A stretch of 64,000 bases of DNA from Hymenobacter perfusus (GTDB taxonomy: Bacteria; Bacteroidota; Bacteroidia; Cytophagales; Hymenobacteraceae), in contig NZ_RWIU01000001.1 in NCBI RefSeq assembly GCF_003944765.1, positions 496,001 to 560,000 on the forward strand. The letters are read 5' to 3'. The notes under the pieces were generated by a model. The model was not told the origin of the DNA. It ran no database searches and saw only the letters and a list, made by a program, of their open reading frames with translations. A program made the position numbers and the translations under genes. Shown here in pieces: positions 1 to 8,421 of the stretch. Every line of letters begins with the position of its first letter. Within the stretch, counting starts at the first letter, position 1.

Positions 1-1618
1 TGCCTGGGTAGAAAACCTCGAAGGATCCCTGCCGCTTGTCGGCCACGTAGGTGTAGGTGGCTTCAGGAGTGCCATCGGGGTAGAAATTGGCGGAAGCTCC
101 TTCCAGCTTATCGGCGCGGTAGTTGGCGCGGCGCTGCAGCTTGCCGGTAGGGTAATAGAACAGGGCCTCGCCGGTAGCGTCGCCATTCTCGTACTTGCGG
201 GCCTCCCGCACTTCGCCGCAATAGTGATACAGCTTGGCCGTACCCACAAGTTTACCGGCTTGGTAAGTACCCTCCACCGACAGCGCGCCATTATCATGAT
301 ACTCTGCGTAGCGGCCGTCCAGCAGCCCCTGCGCATCGTAGTTCAGTTCCTTGGCCAGCTGGCCGTTGTCGTGGTATTCGCGCCAGCGGCCGGTGCGTTT
401 GCTATCCGCCGTGAAGGAGCCCTCCTTGCTGACAGCCCCGGCTTTATCCAGAAAGAGCCAGGGGCCGCGCAGGCTTTCCAGGTCGCCGTTTTTGGTGGTG
501 CCTTCGCCGATACCCTGCAGCTTGTTCTCGTGAAACCAGGCAGCACGGCGCGTTCCTTCGGGCTGACCAGATACGGGCTGCTGCACCCGCAGACTCAGCA
601 GCGCCTGGGCAACTGCCTGGCTCATGCGCTCCACTTTGCTCTTGTTGGATTTCACCCACTGGCTGGCCCGCTTATCATCGGCGGAGTACAGAATCAGGTA
701 GGTGAAGGCCGTCAGGTTATCGTCGCGGCGCAGGGCTTCCACCAGGGGGCCGTACGCCCGGAGCCAGAGGTCGGTTTCGGAAGAGCCGCCCGCCGGAAAT
801 TTCTCTATGAGCAGCTGCGTCTGCTTCACAATATTGGCATCGAACTTCACTTTGGTGGTGTAGTCTTTGCGCAGGGCCACTTTGGAGGTCAGCAGCAGAT
901 CCAGGTCCTGGAAGGCGTCGTTGGGCACAAAAGGTTTCTCCCGTTCCTTTTCCTCTACTTCCTGCGTGTTAGCAGCAATATTCTCGGCCAGAATCAGGGC
1001 TTGCTGACTATTCTCCGAATCGGGCTGAATGGCCAGAAAGGTGAGCAGGCTGATAAGAGCCCGGGCCGTCTGGCCCTGCTCCAGTGCCAGCCACGCCAGC
1101 TGGTAGTGCGTGCCCGGGTGCATAGGGGCCAGCTCCAGACTCCGCTGCCAGCTGGCCAACGCGGCCGGCCGCTTTTTCAGCGCATCGTAGCTTACCCCCT
1201 GGTTGAACCACAGCAACTGGTTATAGGGCATGAGCTTCAGCCCGTCGGCGTAGGCCCGGAAGGTTTCGGGCTCATGCTTCAGGTTCTCTTCGGCTTCGGC
1301 CAGCACGTAGTACGGTTGGGCATCGTGCATGTGCAGCGCAATGGCCCGGCGGCTGGCTTCGGCGGCCTCTTTGTACTGCTTGTTCTGCAGATAGGAAAGG
1401 GCCAGCTCCCCCTGAATCCCTACGTAGCCGGAATCAGAGGAAGGGACCAGCAGATACTGCCGAATGGCCCCGGCAAAGTCGCCTTTATCATGCAGGGCAA
1501 TGCCCTCCTGCAAAGCCCGGGAGGCGGTGGGAACGGTGGCCGGCTGCTGTTGGCCGTACGCCGTGGCGGCAACTCCGGCCCACAGGCTCAGGAGCGTACC
1601 GTACGTAAAAACTCGCAT
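1..1618 (-). CDS. Exported TPR protein with C-terminal MORN-like (YwqK-type) repeats, 3' end cut by window edge
   Basis: The reading frame starts at ATG 1618 and stays open to the window edge, so the C-terminus is missing. The product begins with a signal peptide (MRVFTYGTLLSLWAGVAA, then AYGQQQ). Residues of about 30-220 form TPR-like helical pairs (ALHDKGDFAGAIRQY, ALSYLQNKQYKEAAEASRRA, GVSYDALKKRPAALASWQRS). The C-terminal part has repeated G-x-Y/F-P/H-x-G-L units such as GRWREYHDNGQLAKELNY and GRYAEYHDNGALSVEGTY, the pattern of MORN-variant repeats in YwqK-like proteins. It is probably periplasmic or surface-facing. Function unknown; TPR plus MORN suggests a scaffold or envelope-binding role (inference). 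The opposite strand is also open over most of this stretch but encodes no recognisable protein. Confidence 0.8.
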   Translation of the reverse strand, partial: MRVFTYGTLLSLWAGVAATAYGQQQPATVPTASRALQEGIALHDKGDFAGAIRQYLLVPSSDSGYVGIQGELALSYLQNKQYKEAAEASRRAIALHMHDAQPYYVLAEAEENLKHEPETFRAYADGLKLMPYNQLLWFNQGVSYDALKKRPAALASWQRSLELAPMHPGTHYQLAWLALEQGQTARALISLLTFLAIQPDSENSQQALILAENIAANTQEVEEKEREKPFVPNDAFQDLDLLLTSKVALRKDYTTKVKFDANIVKQTQLLIEKFPAGGSSETDLWLRAYGPLVEALRRDDNLTAFTYLILYSADDKRASQWVKSNKSKVERMSQAVAQALLSLRVQQPVSGQPEGTRRAAWFHENKLQGIGEGTTKNGDLESLRGPWLFLDKAGAVSKEGSFTADSKRTGRWREYHDNGQLAKELNYDAQGLLDGRYAEYHDNGALSVEGTYQAGKLVGTAKLYHYCGEVREARKYENGDATGEALFYYPTGKLQRRANYRADKLEGASANFYPDGTPEATYTYVADKRQGSFEVFYPG

Positions 1619-1743
1619 TAACGTAAACTAAACTGTATAGAACACCTCATCGGCCCTGCCGCCCTTGCGGCAGCCCGTTGATAGTTCCACAAGTATACCT
1701 GTTTTGCGTGGCTTGAAAAAGACCCGCCAGCGTTTCTAACGTC

Positions 1744-2310
1744 CTATTTTTTCGGTTTCGGCCGGGGTTCTTTCCGGGCAGGAGCGGGAGCTGCCACGCC
1801 GGGCGCGGCCGGGTACACGGCCAGCTCCTTATAGCCGAACGTGGCGTCTGTTTCGCGCCGGAAATCCAGTTCCGGCAGTTCCCCAATTACCAATTCGGCG
1901 GTGGTATAAATCAGATTCCCATCGAGCAGATGCCCGCCGATGGTGCGCCCCGTGGAGTCGGCTACCGAGAGGTGCAGATGGCTCCCGTTCACGGATAGGG
2001 TACCAACCAATGAGACGATTTCAAAATGCCCGTGGTACACCGTAGGGCCTTCCTGGTTGGCCAGCCGCAGCGTGGCTGTGGTCAGGCTGCCTACGCCCGT
2101 CAGCACGCAGGCCGCCCGCAACTGGTGCCGGGTTACAAACGCCAGCAACTCCTGCCGCAAATCCTGGCCGGGCCGCAGGCGCAGGGCGTACGTACGGAGC
2201 GGCGAAGAGGCAACGGCAGACGAAGCAGGCATAGCAGCAGGAGCAGTTTGGGCAACGGCAGCCGGGAAGATACCCAGGCCCAGCAGCCCGATCAGCAGAG
2301 AATTACGCAT
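1744..2310 (-). CDS. PPC (DUF296) domain protein, exported
   Basis: 188 residues from ATG 2310; an in-frame upstream Met at 2322 is possible but the signal peptide begins at MRNSLLIGLLGLGIFPAAVAQ. Residues of about 45-160 match the PPC/DUF296 fold of plant and prokaryote conserved proteins: RPGQDLRQELLAFV, then CVLTGVGSLTTATLR, then EIVSLVGTLS and the HLHLSVAD ... GGHLLDG core, whose histidines are the conserved metal-site positions of the family. A Pro/Lys/Ala-rich tail follows. PPC proteins form trimers, but prokaryotic members have no settled function. An exported copy is somewhat unusual, as many bacterial members are cytosolic. Confidence 0.85.
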   Translation of the reverse strand: MRNSLLIGLLGLGIFPAAVAQTAPAAMPASSAVASSPLRTYALRLRPGQDLRQELLAFVTRHQLRAACVLTGVGSLTTATLRLANQEGPTVYHGHFEIVSLVGTLSVNGSHLHLSVADSTGRTIGGHLLDGNLIYTTAELVIGELPELDFRRETDATFGYKELAVYPAAPGVAAPAPARKEPRPKPKK

Positions 2311-2319
2311 GGAGAAGGT

Positions 2320-2400
2320 CAAAAGCAGAAGGCCAAAAGTAAGCGCGGCGCCACGTTTTATCGGAGCAGCCGCGCTTTTACTTTTGGTCTTCTGCTTTTG
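2320..2400. repeat. Long imperfect inverted repeat upstream of the PPC gene
   Basis: Arms 2320-2348 and 2370-2400 are reverse complements apart from one substitution and a 2-base insertion (CAAAAGCAGAAGGCC against its partner GGTCTTCTGCTTTTG). The 21-base spacer gives a long hairpin. It lies between the DUF4097-like gene and the PPC gene, both on the minus strand, immediately upstream of the PPC start. It could act as terminator of the upstream unit or be a dispersed palindromic element. Confidence 0.8.
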
Positions 2401-2415
2401 CCGTTTTAGCCGTTC

Positions 2416-3669
2416 CTATCGGTTAAAGCTCACGTTGCCGTAGCGCACTTTGATGTTTACGTTGCCGGCATTACGCGTCTGAACCGCCCCGAAACTACCC
2501 TGCGTATCACTGGAGGAAGCATTGCTTTCTTCCGAATCCACTTTCACCAGCCGCTTATCCACCAGCAGTCGACCGTGGTCGGTATTCACATCAAAATCGA
2601 AAGCCGCCCCGTCGGGGAAGTTCAGCAGGATGGTGCTATAGCCCCCGTCAACGTTGATCTGCCGGAAATTTTTTCCCGTACTGCGCACTTCAAAATTAGG
2701 GCAGTACTGCAACTTCATATCCAGCTGATTACTGATTTTATCGATACTGAATTTGGAGTAACCGGAGGAGCCGCGCAGGTTGCGTACCGTGCCCAGCGCT
2801 ACGTCGCCGTACTTGCTATGTACCGTCAGGTCCTGCACCGTACTGATATCGATATCCGAGCTGTTGTTGCGCAGCTCTACAATCCCGCCTTCCGTCAGAC
2901 GTAGCTTGGAGTACGAGGCCTCAATGGTAGCCCGCCGAGCGTAGGGCACGGCGCACTGCGCGTTGCATACCCGCACGGTATTGCGCGGGCCATCCAGCCG
3001 GGCCGTGCGTAGGCTGCCATACTCAATGGCCAGCTCCGTAGCCCCGGTCAGGTCGCCGGTTACACTGATTTCGCCAAAGGTGTTGTGCACGGCCATCGGG
3101 GTGTTTTTGGGCACCCACACTGTGTAATTCACCTCATAGAGCTTGGTGCGGCTCCAGCATTCCCGGGGCATGGCCCCGAAGCGCGAGCGGGCCACAATAC
3201 CACCGGTGGCAGGGTCCTTATCCTGCAGTTGCACCTGAATCATCTCTTGGAGCTGCTGGGCTTTTTCCTCAGTTTCGGCGCGGGTAATGATGTCCACGTC
3301 GGTCCGAATTTCGGGCCGGTTCCACACGTTCACCTGCACACGGCCGTAGCGCGTATCCAGGGTATAAAGCTTGGTGGCACTGGCGGGAAACGTGCGGCTG
3401 AGCTTCCGGACTTTCTCAACGGCCGGCGTAGGCTGCGCTTCTTCCTGTGGTCCTTGGGCAGGGCCCTGGCCTGCACCTTGCCGGGCATCGGGCGTCCCCT
3501 GCTCAGTGAATTGCGCCGGTAATGCCTCCGGCTCCCGAAAATAGGCAGTAGCTGCTTCCGAACGGACTGTGGCCATCTGGGCATGGCCCGTCTGTCCGGC
3601 CACACTCAGCAAGCCAGCCAGGAATACCAACCGTCCGGCCCGACGAAAAAACGATGAAGTAGGGCGCAT
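2416..3669 (-). CDS. Exported DUF4097-like (adhesin-type beta-helix) protein
   Basis: 417 residues with an N-terminal signal peptide (RAGRLVFLAGLLSVAGQ...GHAQ). After a Pro/Gln-rich stretch (about 60-85) it has many short beta repeats of the DUF4097/DUF2154 type: YTLDTRYGRVQVNVWNRPEI, NTFGEISVTGDLTGATELAI, SSDIDISTVQDLTVHSKYGD and GYSKFSIDKISNQLDMKL. The product is expected in the periplasm or outer membrane. It ends a minus-strand run headed by the ECF sigma factor (4543-5112) and the anti-sigma-like gene, only 3 bases upstream. That arrangement is common in Bacteroidota, where such proteins are thought to be regulon members or envelope-stress modulators (inference). Confidence 0.8.
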   Translation of the reverse strand: MRPTSSFFRRAGRLVFLAGLLSVAGQTGHAQMATVRSEAATAYFREPEALPAQFTEQGTPDARQGAGQGPAQGPQEEAQPTPAVEKVRKLSRTFPASATKLYTLDTRYGRVQVNVWNRPEIRTDVDIITRAETEEKAQQLQEMIQVQLQDKDPATGGIVARSRFGAMPRECWSRTKLYEVNYTVWVPKNTPMAVHNTFGEISVTGDLTGATELAIEYGSLRTARLDGPRNTVRVCNAQCAVPYARRATIEASYSKLRLTEGGIVELRNNSSDIDISTVQDLTVHSKYGDVALGTVRNLRGSSGYSKFSIDKISNQLDMKLQYCPNFEVRSTGKNFRQINVDGGYSTILLNFPDGAAFDFDVNTDHGRLLVDKRLVKVDSEESNASSSDTQGSFGAVQTRNAGNVNIKVRYGNVSFNR

Positions 3670-3672
3670 GAG

Positions 3673-4416
3673 TTACGGAATCCGGCGGCTATCGGCCACC
3701 ATGTAAGGTTGGCTGTGATAATCCCGGATTCGCTCCCGGGTGCGCAACTGCTGCGTCAGCAAATCCAAGCGGATCTGCATGTTGCGGTTCATGGCTTCCA
3801 GCACCACATCGGGCTCGGGGTTGCGGTAAAGCTCAGTTTTCAGTTGCTGATAGGTGGAGTCCAGATCAAGCAGTTCCCGCTGCCAGTCGGCGCGGGGCAT
3901 GGTTTCCGTGGCTTCCGCGTCTACTTCGCGCAATTCTTGCTGCCGCTCCGTAATCTGGGCGGCGTAATAAGATTCCATGCGCTGCACAGCACTAGCCAAG
4001 CGTTGCTCGGGGCCATCGGTGGCGGCCGTAGCCGTCAGGCCGGGATACAGGGCCGGGGCCGGACTGCTCTGGGCCGTAGCGGGCTGGCCGGTGCGCGTCC
4101 AGATGGTGGCTTCGGTGCGGTGCTGCCAGAACCAGGTACCCAGCATCAGCAGAGTAGCTACGGCGGCGGCCACGCCATAGGGGCGGGCCGAGCGCACGGC
4201 AGCCGTATCGGCGGCAGCGGCCGGCGTCAGGGGCAGGTTTTCAGCCACCGGAAACAGGGGAACTATCCGCAACGGAGCAGCAGTGGTATCTTCTTCCGGA
4301 GCCGTATCCAGCTCCGAAGCAATATCGTCCCAGAGGTTCGGCCGGGGCTCGAACACGTCGAAGTCAGCGCGGTGGTGTTCCACGAAGGCTTCCAGTCCGG
4401 TTTTCTTCTCGTTCAT
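3673..4416 (-). CDS. Probable anti-sigma factor, single membrane span
   Basis: 247 residues from ATG 4416 (MNEKKTGLEAFVEHHR); the frame is open further upstream but that extension is Pro/Arg-rich and unlikely. The N-terminus (residues 1-40, FEPRPNLWDDIASEL) resembles cytoplasmic sigma-binding segments. One hydrophobic span lies at about 80-98 (GVAAAVATLLMLGTWFW), and the C-terminal half is Gln/Glu/Arg-rich and likely helical (RQQELREVDAEATE). It is encoded 126 bp after the ECF sigma gene and 3 bp before the DUF4097-like gene. The anti-sigma call rests on this position and topology, not on a recognised ZAS motif. Confidence 0.65.
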   Translation of the reverse strand: MNEKKTGLEAFVEHHRADFDVFEPRPNLWDDIASELDTAPEEDTTAAPLRIVPLFPVAENLPLTPAAAADTAAVRSARPYGVAAAVATLLMLGTWFWQHRTEATIWTRTGQPATAQSSPAPALYPGLTATAATDGPEQRLASAVQRMESYYAAQITERQQELREVDAEATETMPRADWQRELLDLDSTYQQLKTELYRNPEPDVVLEAMNRNMQIRLDLLTQQLRTRERIRDYHSQPYMVADSRRIP

Positions 4417-4542
4417 GGCAGGTGGTAATGGGAGGCGGCGGGCCGGGGGCAAGCTGGTCAGGTGTGGTTGGGTGGGCCAGTGAAAAAGCGGCCGGGCCGG
4501 CACTTAACGCCTAAGGTCAGAGGGTAAAATCAGGTGGCAGAC

Positions 4543-5112
4543 TTACAGGCCGTGCTGGCGGGCCAGTTCCAGAAGCTTCTTCCTGGCCCGGCTGTACTGC
4601 GACTTCGAAGTGGATTCGGTGATGTTGAGAATACCGGCAATTTCGGCGTGGTCGTAGCCTTCCAGCAGGTAGAGGGTGAGTACCACGCGGTAGCCGTCGG
4701 GTAGCTCCTGCACGCAGCGGCGCACCACATCGGCCCGCCAGCCCAGTTCCTCCGAGTTCAGACCACCGTGGTCATCCTCGTAGTCGGCGGCGGCCCCGTC
4801 GTGCTGTTCGGCCAGGGGCACCAGCTGCAGACGCCGGTTGCGCAGGCAGTTGATGCTTTTGTTGATGACGATGCGCTTGAGCCAGGAGCCGAACGACGAG
4901 TCGCCCTTGTAGCTGTGCAGCTCGCGGAAGGCGCTCAGAAACGACTCCTGTAATACGTCCTCCGCCTCGGCATAGTCGCCGGTGATGCGCAACGAGGCGT
5001 TGAACATGGCCTTGGAGTAGCGCTTGTAGATTTCGGCCTGGGCGCGCCGGTCGCCTAGGCGGCACCGCTCGACCAGCGGGGCGTTGATGTCGGTGTACGC
5101 AAATGCCTCCAT
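4543..5112 (-). CDS. ECF-family RNA polymerase sigma factor
   Basis: 189 residues from ATG 5112 (MEAFAYTDINAPLVERCRLG). The sigma-70 region 2 is clear: AQAEIYKRYSKAMFNASLRI, GDYAEAEDVLQESFLSAFRE and the region 2.4-like segment SFGSWLKRIVINKSINCLR. Region 4 follows: VQELPDGYRVVLTLYLLEGY, with a helix-turn-helix DHAEIAGILNITESTSKSQ and SRARKKLLEL. There is no region 3, typical of ECF factors. The next genes on the same strand are the anti-sigma-like and DUF4097-like genes, so this is probably an autoregulated envelope-response unit. The target promoter was not found. Confidence 0.95.
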   Translation of the reverse strand: MEAFAYTDINAPLVERCRLGDRRAQAEIYKRYSKAMFNASLRITGDYAEAEDVLQESFLSAFRELHSYKGDSSFGSWLKRIVINKSINCLRNRRLQLVPLAEQHDGAAADYEDDHGGLNSEELGWRADVVRRCVQELPDGYRVVLTLYLLEGYDHAEIAGILNITESTSKSQYSRARKKLLELARQHGL

Positions 5113-5406
5113 AGGGTGCTCAGTAAGCGGATGTTCGGAAACGGGTGAATCGTAAATATCCAACTTTTCCGGGCTAAAACGGCTCGTGCTCTTCAGGTAA
5201 GCAAGTGAAAGACAGCGGGCCGCCGGGTGGGGTTGCACTGCGTGGAAAAGACAGTGGCTCATTCAGAATTGTTCAATAGCTTTATTCGTCTGCTTCCGGC
5301 TATGTCCCAACGTTATTCCTATCGGTTGCCGGGAATACCGCCAACACCCATATCTCGCAACGCAATGTATGTTGCGTTACCTGTTTCACTTGTCTGTACT
5401 TATTCC

Positions 5407-5940
5407 ATGAAAAAAATCCTGTTCGGCGCAGGGCTTCTAGCCTCTCTCACGGCGTGTTCCAAAAAGGAAACGTCACCTGCTATCGACTTTGGGCCGGAAA
5501 GAGGCATCACGGAGCGCGATGCCAGCAACCGATCCATCGGCCCCACCGACCCTACCGACTGGGCCCGCGACGAAACCTGGAATGAGCAGGAACTTGGACT
5601 ATTTAAGCTGCCATTGTATCTGAACGTTACTCCGGCTGTGACGGTGCAGCCGCGTAATTTTTATCCCAACCCGGCGACTATCCAGGGTGGTGGAAACTTT
5701 GGTTTCTACGGCATTCCAAGCGGGGCGATGTTGAAGCTGGTCTTTGTCGACAAAAACTATCGGGTGGCTAATGAGCTGGAATATGGCCCCTTCAGCGTTT
5801 CTGATATTTTATTTCATTTCGAGTTTCCTGCCGACAAGTTCAAACCTAATACAACGTACCGCGTGTACTACGTCATTTACAGCCCCACGCAGGCAAACTT
5901 ATACCTAAAAGGTCACGGTGACATTGCGTTTGGAGGCTAA
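5407..5940 (+). CDS. Hypothetical lipoprotein
   Basis: 177 residues from ATG 5407 (MKKILFGAGLLASLTACSKK). The lipobox L-T-A-C places the acylated Cys at residue 17, so the mature protein is membrane-anchored. The remainder is rich in Tyr, Phe and Pro with beta character (NVTPAVTVQPRNFYPNP, NTTYRVYYVIYSPTQANLY) and no known catalytic motif. It is transcribed divergently from the sigma factor and ends in a terminator shared with the aldehyde dehydrogenase gene. The family was not recognised. The open frame extends upstream to 5227 but the lipoprotein signal fixes the start. Confidence 0.8.
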   Translation: MKKILFGAGLLASLTACSKKETSPAIDFGPERGITERDASNRSIGPTDPTDWARDETWNEQELGLFKLPLYLNVTPAVTVQPRNFYPNPATIQGGGNFGFYGIPSGAMLKLVFVDKNYRVANELEYGPFSVSDILFHFEFPADKFKPNTTYRVYYVIYSPTQANLYLKGHGDIAFGG

Positions 5941-5962
5941 ATGGAGTGAATGCCCGCGCACA

Positions 5963-5999
5963 AAAACGGCCCGCCCGGATAAACCGAGCGGGCCGTTTT
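5963..5999. terminator. Bidirectional intrinsic terminator
   Basis: Perfect 12-bp stem AAAACGGCCCGC / GCGGGCCGTTTT around a 13-base loop, with T-runs on both strands. It separates the convergent lipoprotein gene (5407-5940) and the ALDH7 gene (6019-7617) and can serve both. Confidence 0.9.
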
Positions 6000-6018
6000 A
6001 TTTCAACATAAGGCGGCG

Positions 6019-7617
6019 TTACACGTCGAACTTGATACCCTGGGCCAGCGGGAGCTGGGTGCTGTAGTTGATGGTATTGGTCTGGCGGCGCATGTACACG
6101 CGCCAGGCATCGGAGCCGGACTCGCGGCCACCGCCGGTTTCCTTCTCGCCACCAAATGCGCCCCCGATTTCAGCGCCGCTGGTGCCGATGTTCACGTTGG
6201 CAATGCCGCAGTCGGAGCCGGCGTGACTGAGGAAGGCTTCGGCCTCGCGCATGTTCACCGTGAAGATGCTCGACGATAGACCCTGGCGCACGCCGTTCTG
6301 CGTGTCGATGGCGTTTTCCACGCCGCCGCTGTATTTGATCAGATACAAGATGGGTGCGAAGGTTTCTTCCTGCACCGTGTGGTATTCGTTACGGGCTTCC
6401 ACAATGGCGGGCTTCACGTAGGTACCGGTTTCGTAGCCAGCGCCGCTCAGTAGTTCACCGCCAATCAGCAGCTTACCACCTTCGGCCTGCACGGCTTCCA
6501 GGGCTTTCGTGAAGCTCTGCACCGCATCCTTATCAATCAGCGGGCCAACCAGCGTACCATCCTGCAAGGGGTGGCCGATGGGCAGGTTGGGGTAGATTTT
6601 GAGCAGACGAGCCTTCACGTCCTCAAAAATCGACTCGTGGATAATGAGGCGGCGCGTGGTGGTGCAGCGCTGCCCGGCCGTACCCACCGCCCCGAACACG
6701 ATGCCCGGAATGGCAATGCCCAAATCGGCGTGCTCGGTGAGAATGATGGCGTTGTTGCCGCCCAGCTCCAGCAAAGCGCGGCCCAGACGGGCGCCCACCA
6801 CTTCGCCCACCTTCTTGCCCATGCGGGTGCTGCCCGTGGCCGATACCAGCGGCACGCGCGTATCAGCGGCCATTTTCGCCCCAATTTCCGCGTCGCCGAT
6901 GATCAGGTTAAAGATGCCTTCGGGCAGCTCATTTTCGCGCAGCACGTCCCGGATGATGTGTTGCACGGCCACAGCCGTGAGGGGCGTTTTCTCGGAGGGC
7001 TTCCAGATGCAGGTGTCACCGCAGACGGCGGCCAGCATGGCGTTCCAGCTCCACACGGCCACCGGGAAGTTGAAGGCCGAAATGATGCCGACCACGCCCA
7101 GCGGGTGGTACTGCTCATACATGCGGTGCGCGGGCCGCTCCGAGTGCATAGTGAAGCCGTGCAGCTGCCGCGAAAGGCCCACCGCAAAGTCGCAGATATC
7201 AATCATTTCCTGCACTTCGCCGAGGCCTTCCTGCAGGATTTTGCCCATTTCGTAGCTCACCAGCTTACCCAGCGAGTCCTTGTACTCGCGGAGCTTGTTG
7301 CCGATCTGGCGCACAATTTCGCCGCGCTTGGGGGCCGGCACTAGCCGCCAAGTTTTGAAGGCTTCCTGCGCTTTCTGTACTACCTGCTCGTAGTCGTCGG
7401 CGGTGGCCAGGGCCACGGTGCCAATGGTACGGCCGTCGGCGGTGGAGGTGATGGTGCGGGTGTTGCTGTTCTGCTGGCCGCCCCAGGTCAGGCCGGTGCT
7501 CCAGGCAGCATTGTGGGCCTGTATGCCCAGGTCGTGCAATACCTGCTTGATGCCGTGATGGTCGTGGTCCTGCACGTCGGTGCCGGTGGCGGCGGCTTCT
7601 TCGAGGGCTTGTTTCAT
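6019..7617 (-). CDS. ALDH7-family aldehyde dehydrogenase (antiquitin-like; aminoadipate semialdehyde dehydrogenase)
   Basis: 532 residues from ATG 7617 (MKQALEEAAATGTDVQ). NAD(P)-dependent aldehyde dehydrogenase: SAFNFPVAVWSWN and KPSEKTPLTA are cofactor-site motifs, E284 in LLELGGNNAIIL is the general base and C318 in GTAGQRCTTTRR is the nucleophile. The C-terminal signature GGAFGGEKETGGGRESGSD with NTINYSTQLPLAQGI is that of ALDH7, whose known reaction is oxidation of alpha-aminoadipate semialdehyde / piperideine-6-carboxylate to aminoadipate in lysine breakdown. No other lysine-degradation gene is adjacent. The sequence GAAAAGTA at 7626-7633 reads TACTTTTC on the gene strand, one base from the -7 consensus and 8 bases before the ATG, so a very short leader is likely. 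Confidence 0.95.
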   Translation of the reverse strand: MKQALEEAAATGTDVQDHDHHGIKQVLHDLGIQAHNAAWSTGLTWGGQQNSNTRTITSTADGRTIGTVALATADDYEQVVQKAQEAFKTWRLVPAPKRGEIVRQIGNKLREYKDSLGKLVSYEMGKILQEGLGEVQEMIDICDFAVGLSRQLHGFTMHSERPAHRMYEQYHPLGVVGIISAFNFPVAVWSWNAMLAAVCGDTCIWKPSEKTPLTAVAVQHIIRDVLRENELPEGIFNLIIGDAEIGAKMAADTRVPLVSATGSTRMGKKVGEVVGARLGRALLELGGNNAIILTEHADLGIAIPGIVFGAVGTAGQRCTTTRRLIIHESIFEDVKARLLKIYPNLPIGHPLQDGTLVGPLIDKDAVQSFTKALEAVQAEGGKLLIGGELLSGAGYETGTYVKPAIVEARNEYHTVQEETFAPILYLIKYSGGVENAIDTQNGVRQGLSSSIFTVNMREAEAFLSHAGSDCGIANVNIGTSGAEIGGAFGGEKETGGGRESGSDAWRVYMRRQTNTINYSTQLPLAQGIKFDV

Positions 7618-7924
7618 GGGAACTGGAAAAGTAGAAGTTGGGTGGGAAGTGTAGCGTCTGGTGGCTTGCAGACCGCGGGGGCGGGCGCGCCGGCTACAAA
7701 GCAAACTATAAAAACTAACACCAGCCTGCCTCGGCCAACAGCCGGCCCGCACACTGGCGGCTCGCGACTGTTCACGGCTGCCCCCATCGGCCCTCAGTCC
7801 GCTAACTCAACAGCTGCTTTGCAGGCGAAACAGCAAGAATATCCGGTTTCGGAGGACGCGCTTTTTGCCCTATCCAGCCATACTCTGCGGCTAATTTCCC
7901 GGCGCCAATCCGTTACCTTGGTGC
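7618..7924. other. Divergent intergenic region
   Basis: 307 bp between the ALDH7 gene and the small gene at 7925. It holds the near-consensus -7 box for ALDH7 (7626-7633, minus) and TTACCTTGG just before the ATG of the plus-strand gene. I see no further gene or repeat. Confidence 0.6.
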
Positions 7925-8332
7925 ATGCCCAGCTCTCTGCTCACCCTCACTCCCCGCCCCGATTTAGGTATTCTGGTGGCCCGCTGGGCCGATGACGCCC
8001 CCACTCCCCTGCTCCAGGCTGATTATGCCGAGCTACTCGCCCTGGCCCGGCAGCACGGCCTCAGCCGCTGGCTACTCGATGTACGCCGCCGCGACCAGTT
8101 GAACCCCGAACTGGGCCAGTGGACCACGCACGTTTTCTACCCGCTGGCTGCCGCGCAACTACTTCCCCAACCGCTGCGCATTGCGGTGCATTGCTCACCC
8201 GGTCGGCTGGCAGTCTACCAGGATAACCCAACGCAGCAGCAATACCTGGCATACGGCCTGGCGGAGGACCGGGAATACGAGCTCCGCCTTTTCATCGAAG
8301 AAGGCCCGGCCATGGATTGGCTGCTTGCGTGA
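7925..8332 (+). CDS. Hypothetical small cytosolic protein
   Basis: 135 residues, no signal peptide or membrane span. It starts MPSSLLTLTPRPDLGILVAR and contains GLSRWLLDVRRRDQLNPELG and AHRIAVHCSPGRLAVYQ-like alternation of strands and helices (actual text: PLRIAVHCSPGRLAVYQDNP). The pattern of an early beta strand, a helix with LLALARQHGLSRWLLDVRRR, and a late FIEEGPAMDWL segment recalls SpoIIAA/STAS-like proteins often left unannotated in Bacteroidota, but this is a fold guess. The start fits a short leader with TTACCTTGG 4 bases before the ATG. Four GAGTGG-type heptamers directly follow the stop. Confidence 0.75.
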   Translation: MPSSLLTLTPRPDLGILVARWADDAPTPLLQADYAELLALARQHGLSRWLLDVRRRDQLNPELGQWTTHVFYPLAAAQLLPQPLRIAVHCSPGRLAVYQDNPTQQQYLAYGLAEDREYELRLFIEEGPAMDWLLA

Positions 8333-8358
8333 GTGGTGAGTGGCGAGTGGCGAGTGGT
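8331..8358. repeat. Tandem heptamer repeat, GAGTGG(T/C) x4
   Basis: Four successive 7-base units: GAGTGGT, GAGTGGC, GAGTGGC and GAGTGGT. The first overlaps the stop codon of the small gene at 7925-8332. It is one of several heptameric repeats in this window. Confidence 0.85.
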
Positions 8359-8365
8359 AAGCAGC

Positions 8366-8405
8366 AAAAAAGGCCCTCCGCTTAACAGCGGGGGCCTTTA
8401 TTTTT
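8366..8405. terminator. Bidirectional intrinsic terminator
   Basis: Stem AAAGGCCC-tc-CGC with GCG-gg-GGGCCTTT and A/T runs on both sides, between the convergent small gene (plus) and the Deg protease gene (minus). Confidence 0.85.
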
Positions 8406-8421
8406 ACTGGATCAGGGCTGC

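Noticed and set aside
224..1621. Long plus-strand open frame over the TPR/MORN gene
   Set aside because: Its translation has no family features; the minus-strand frame has a signal peptide, TPR and MORN repeats.
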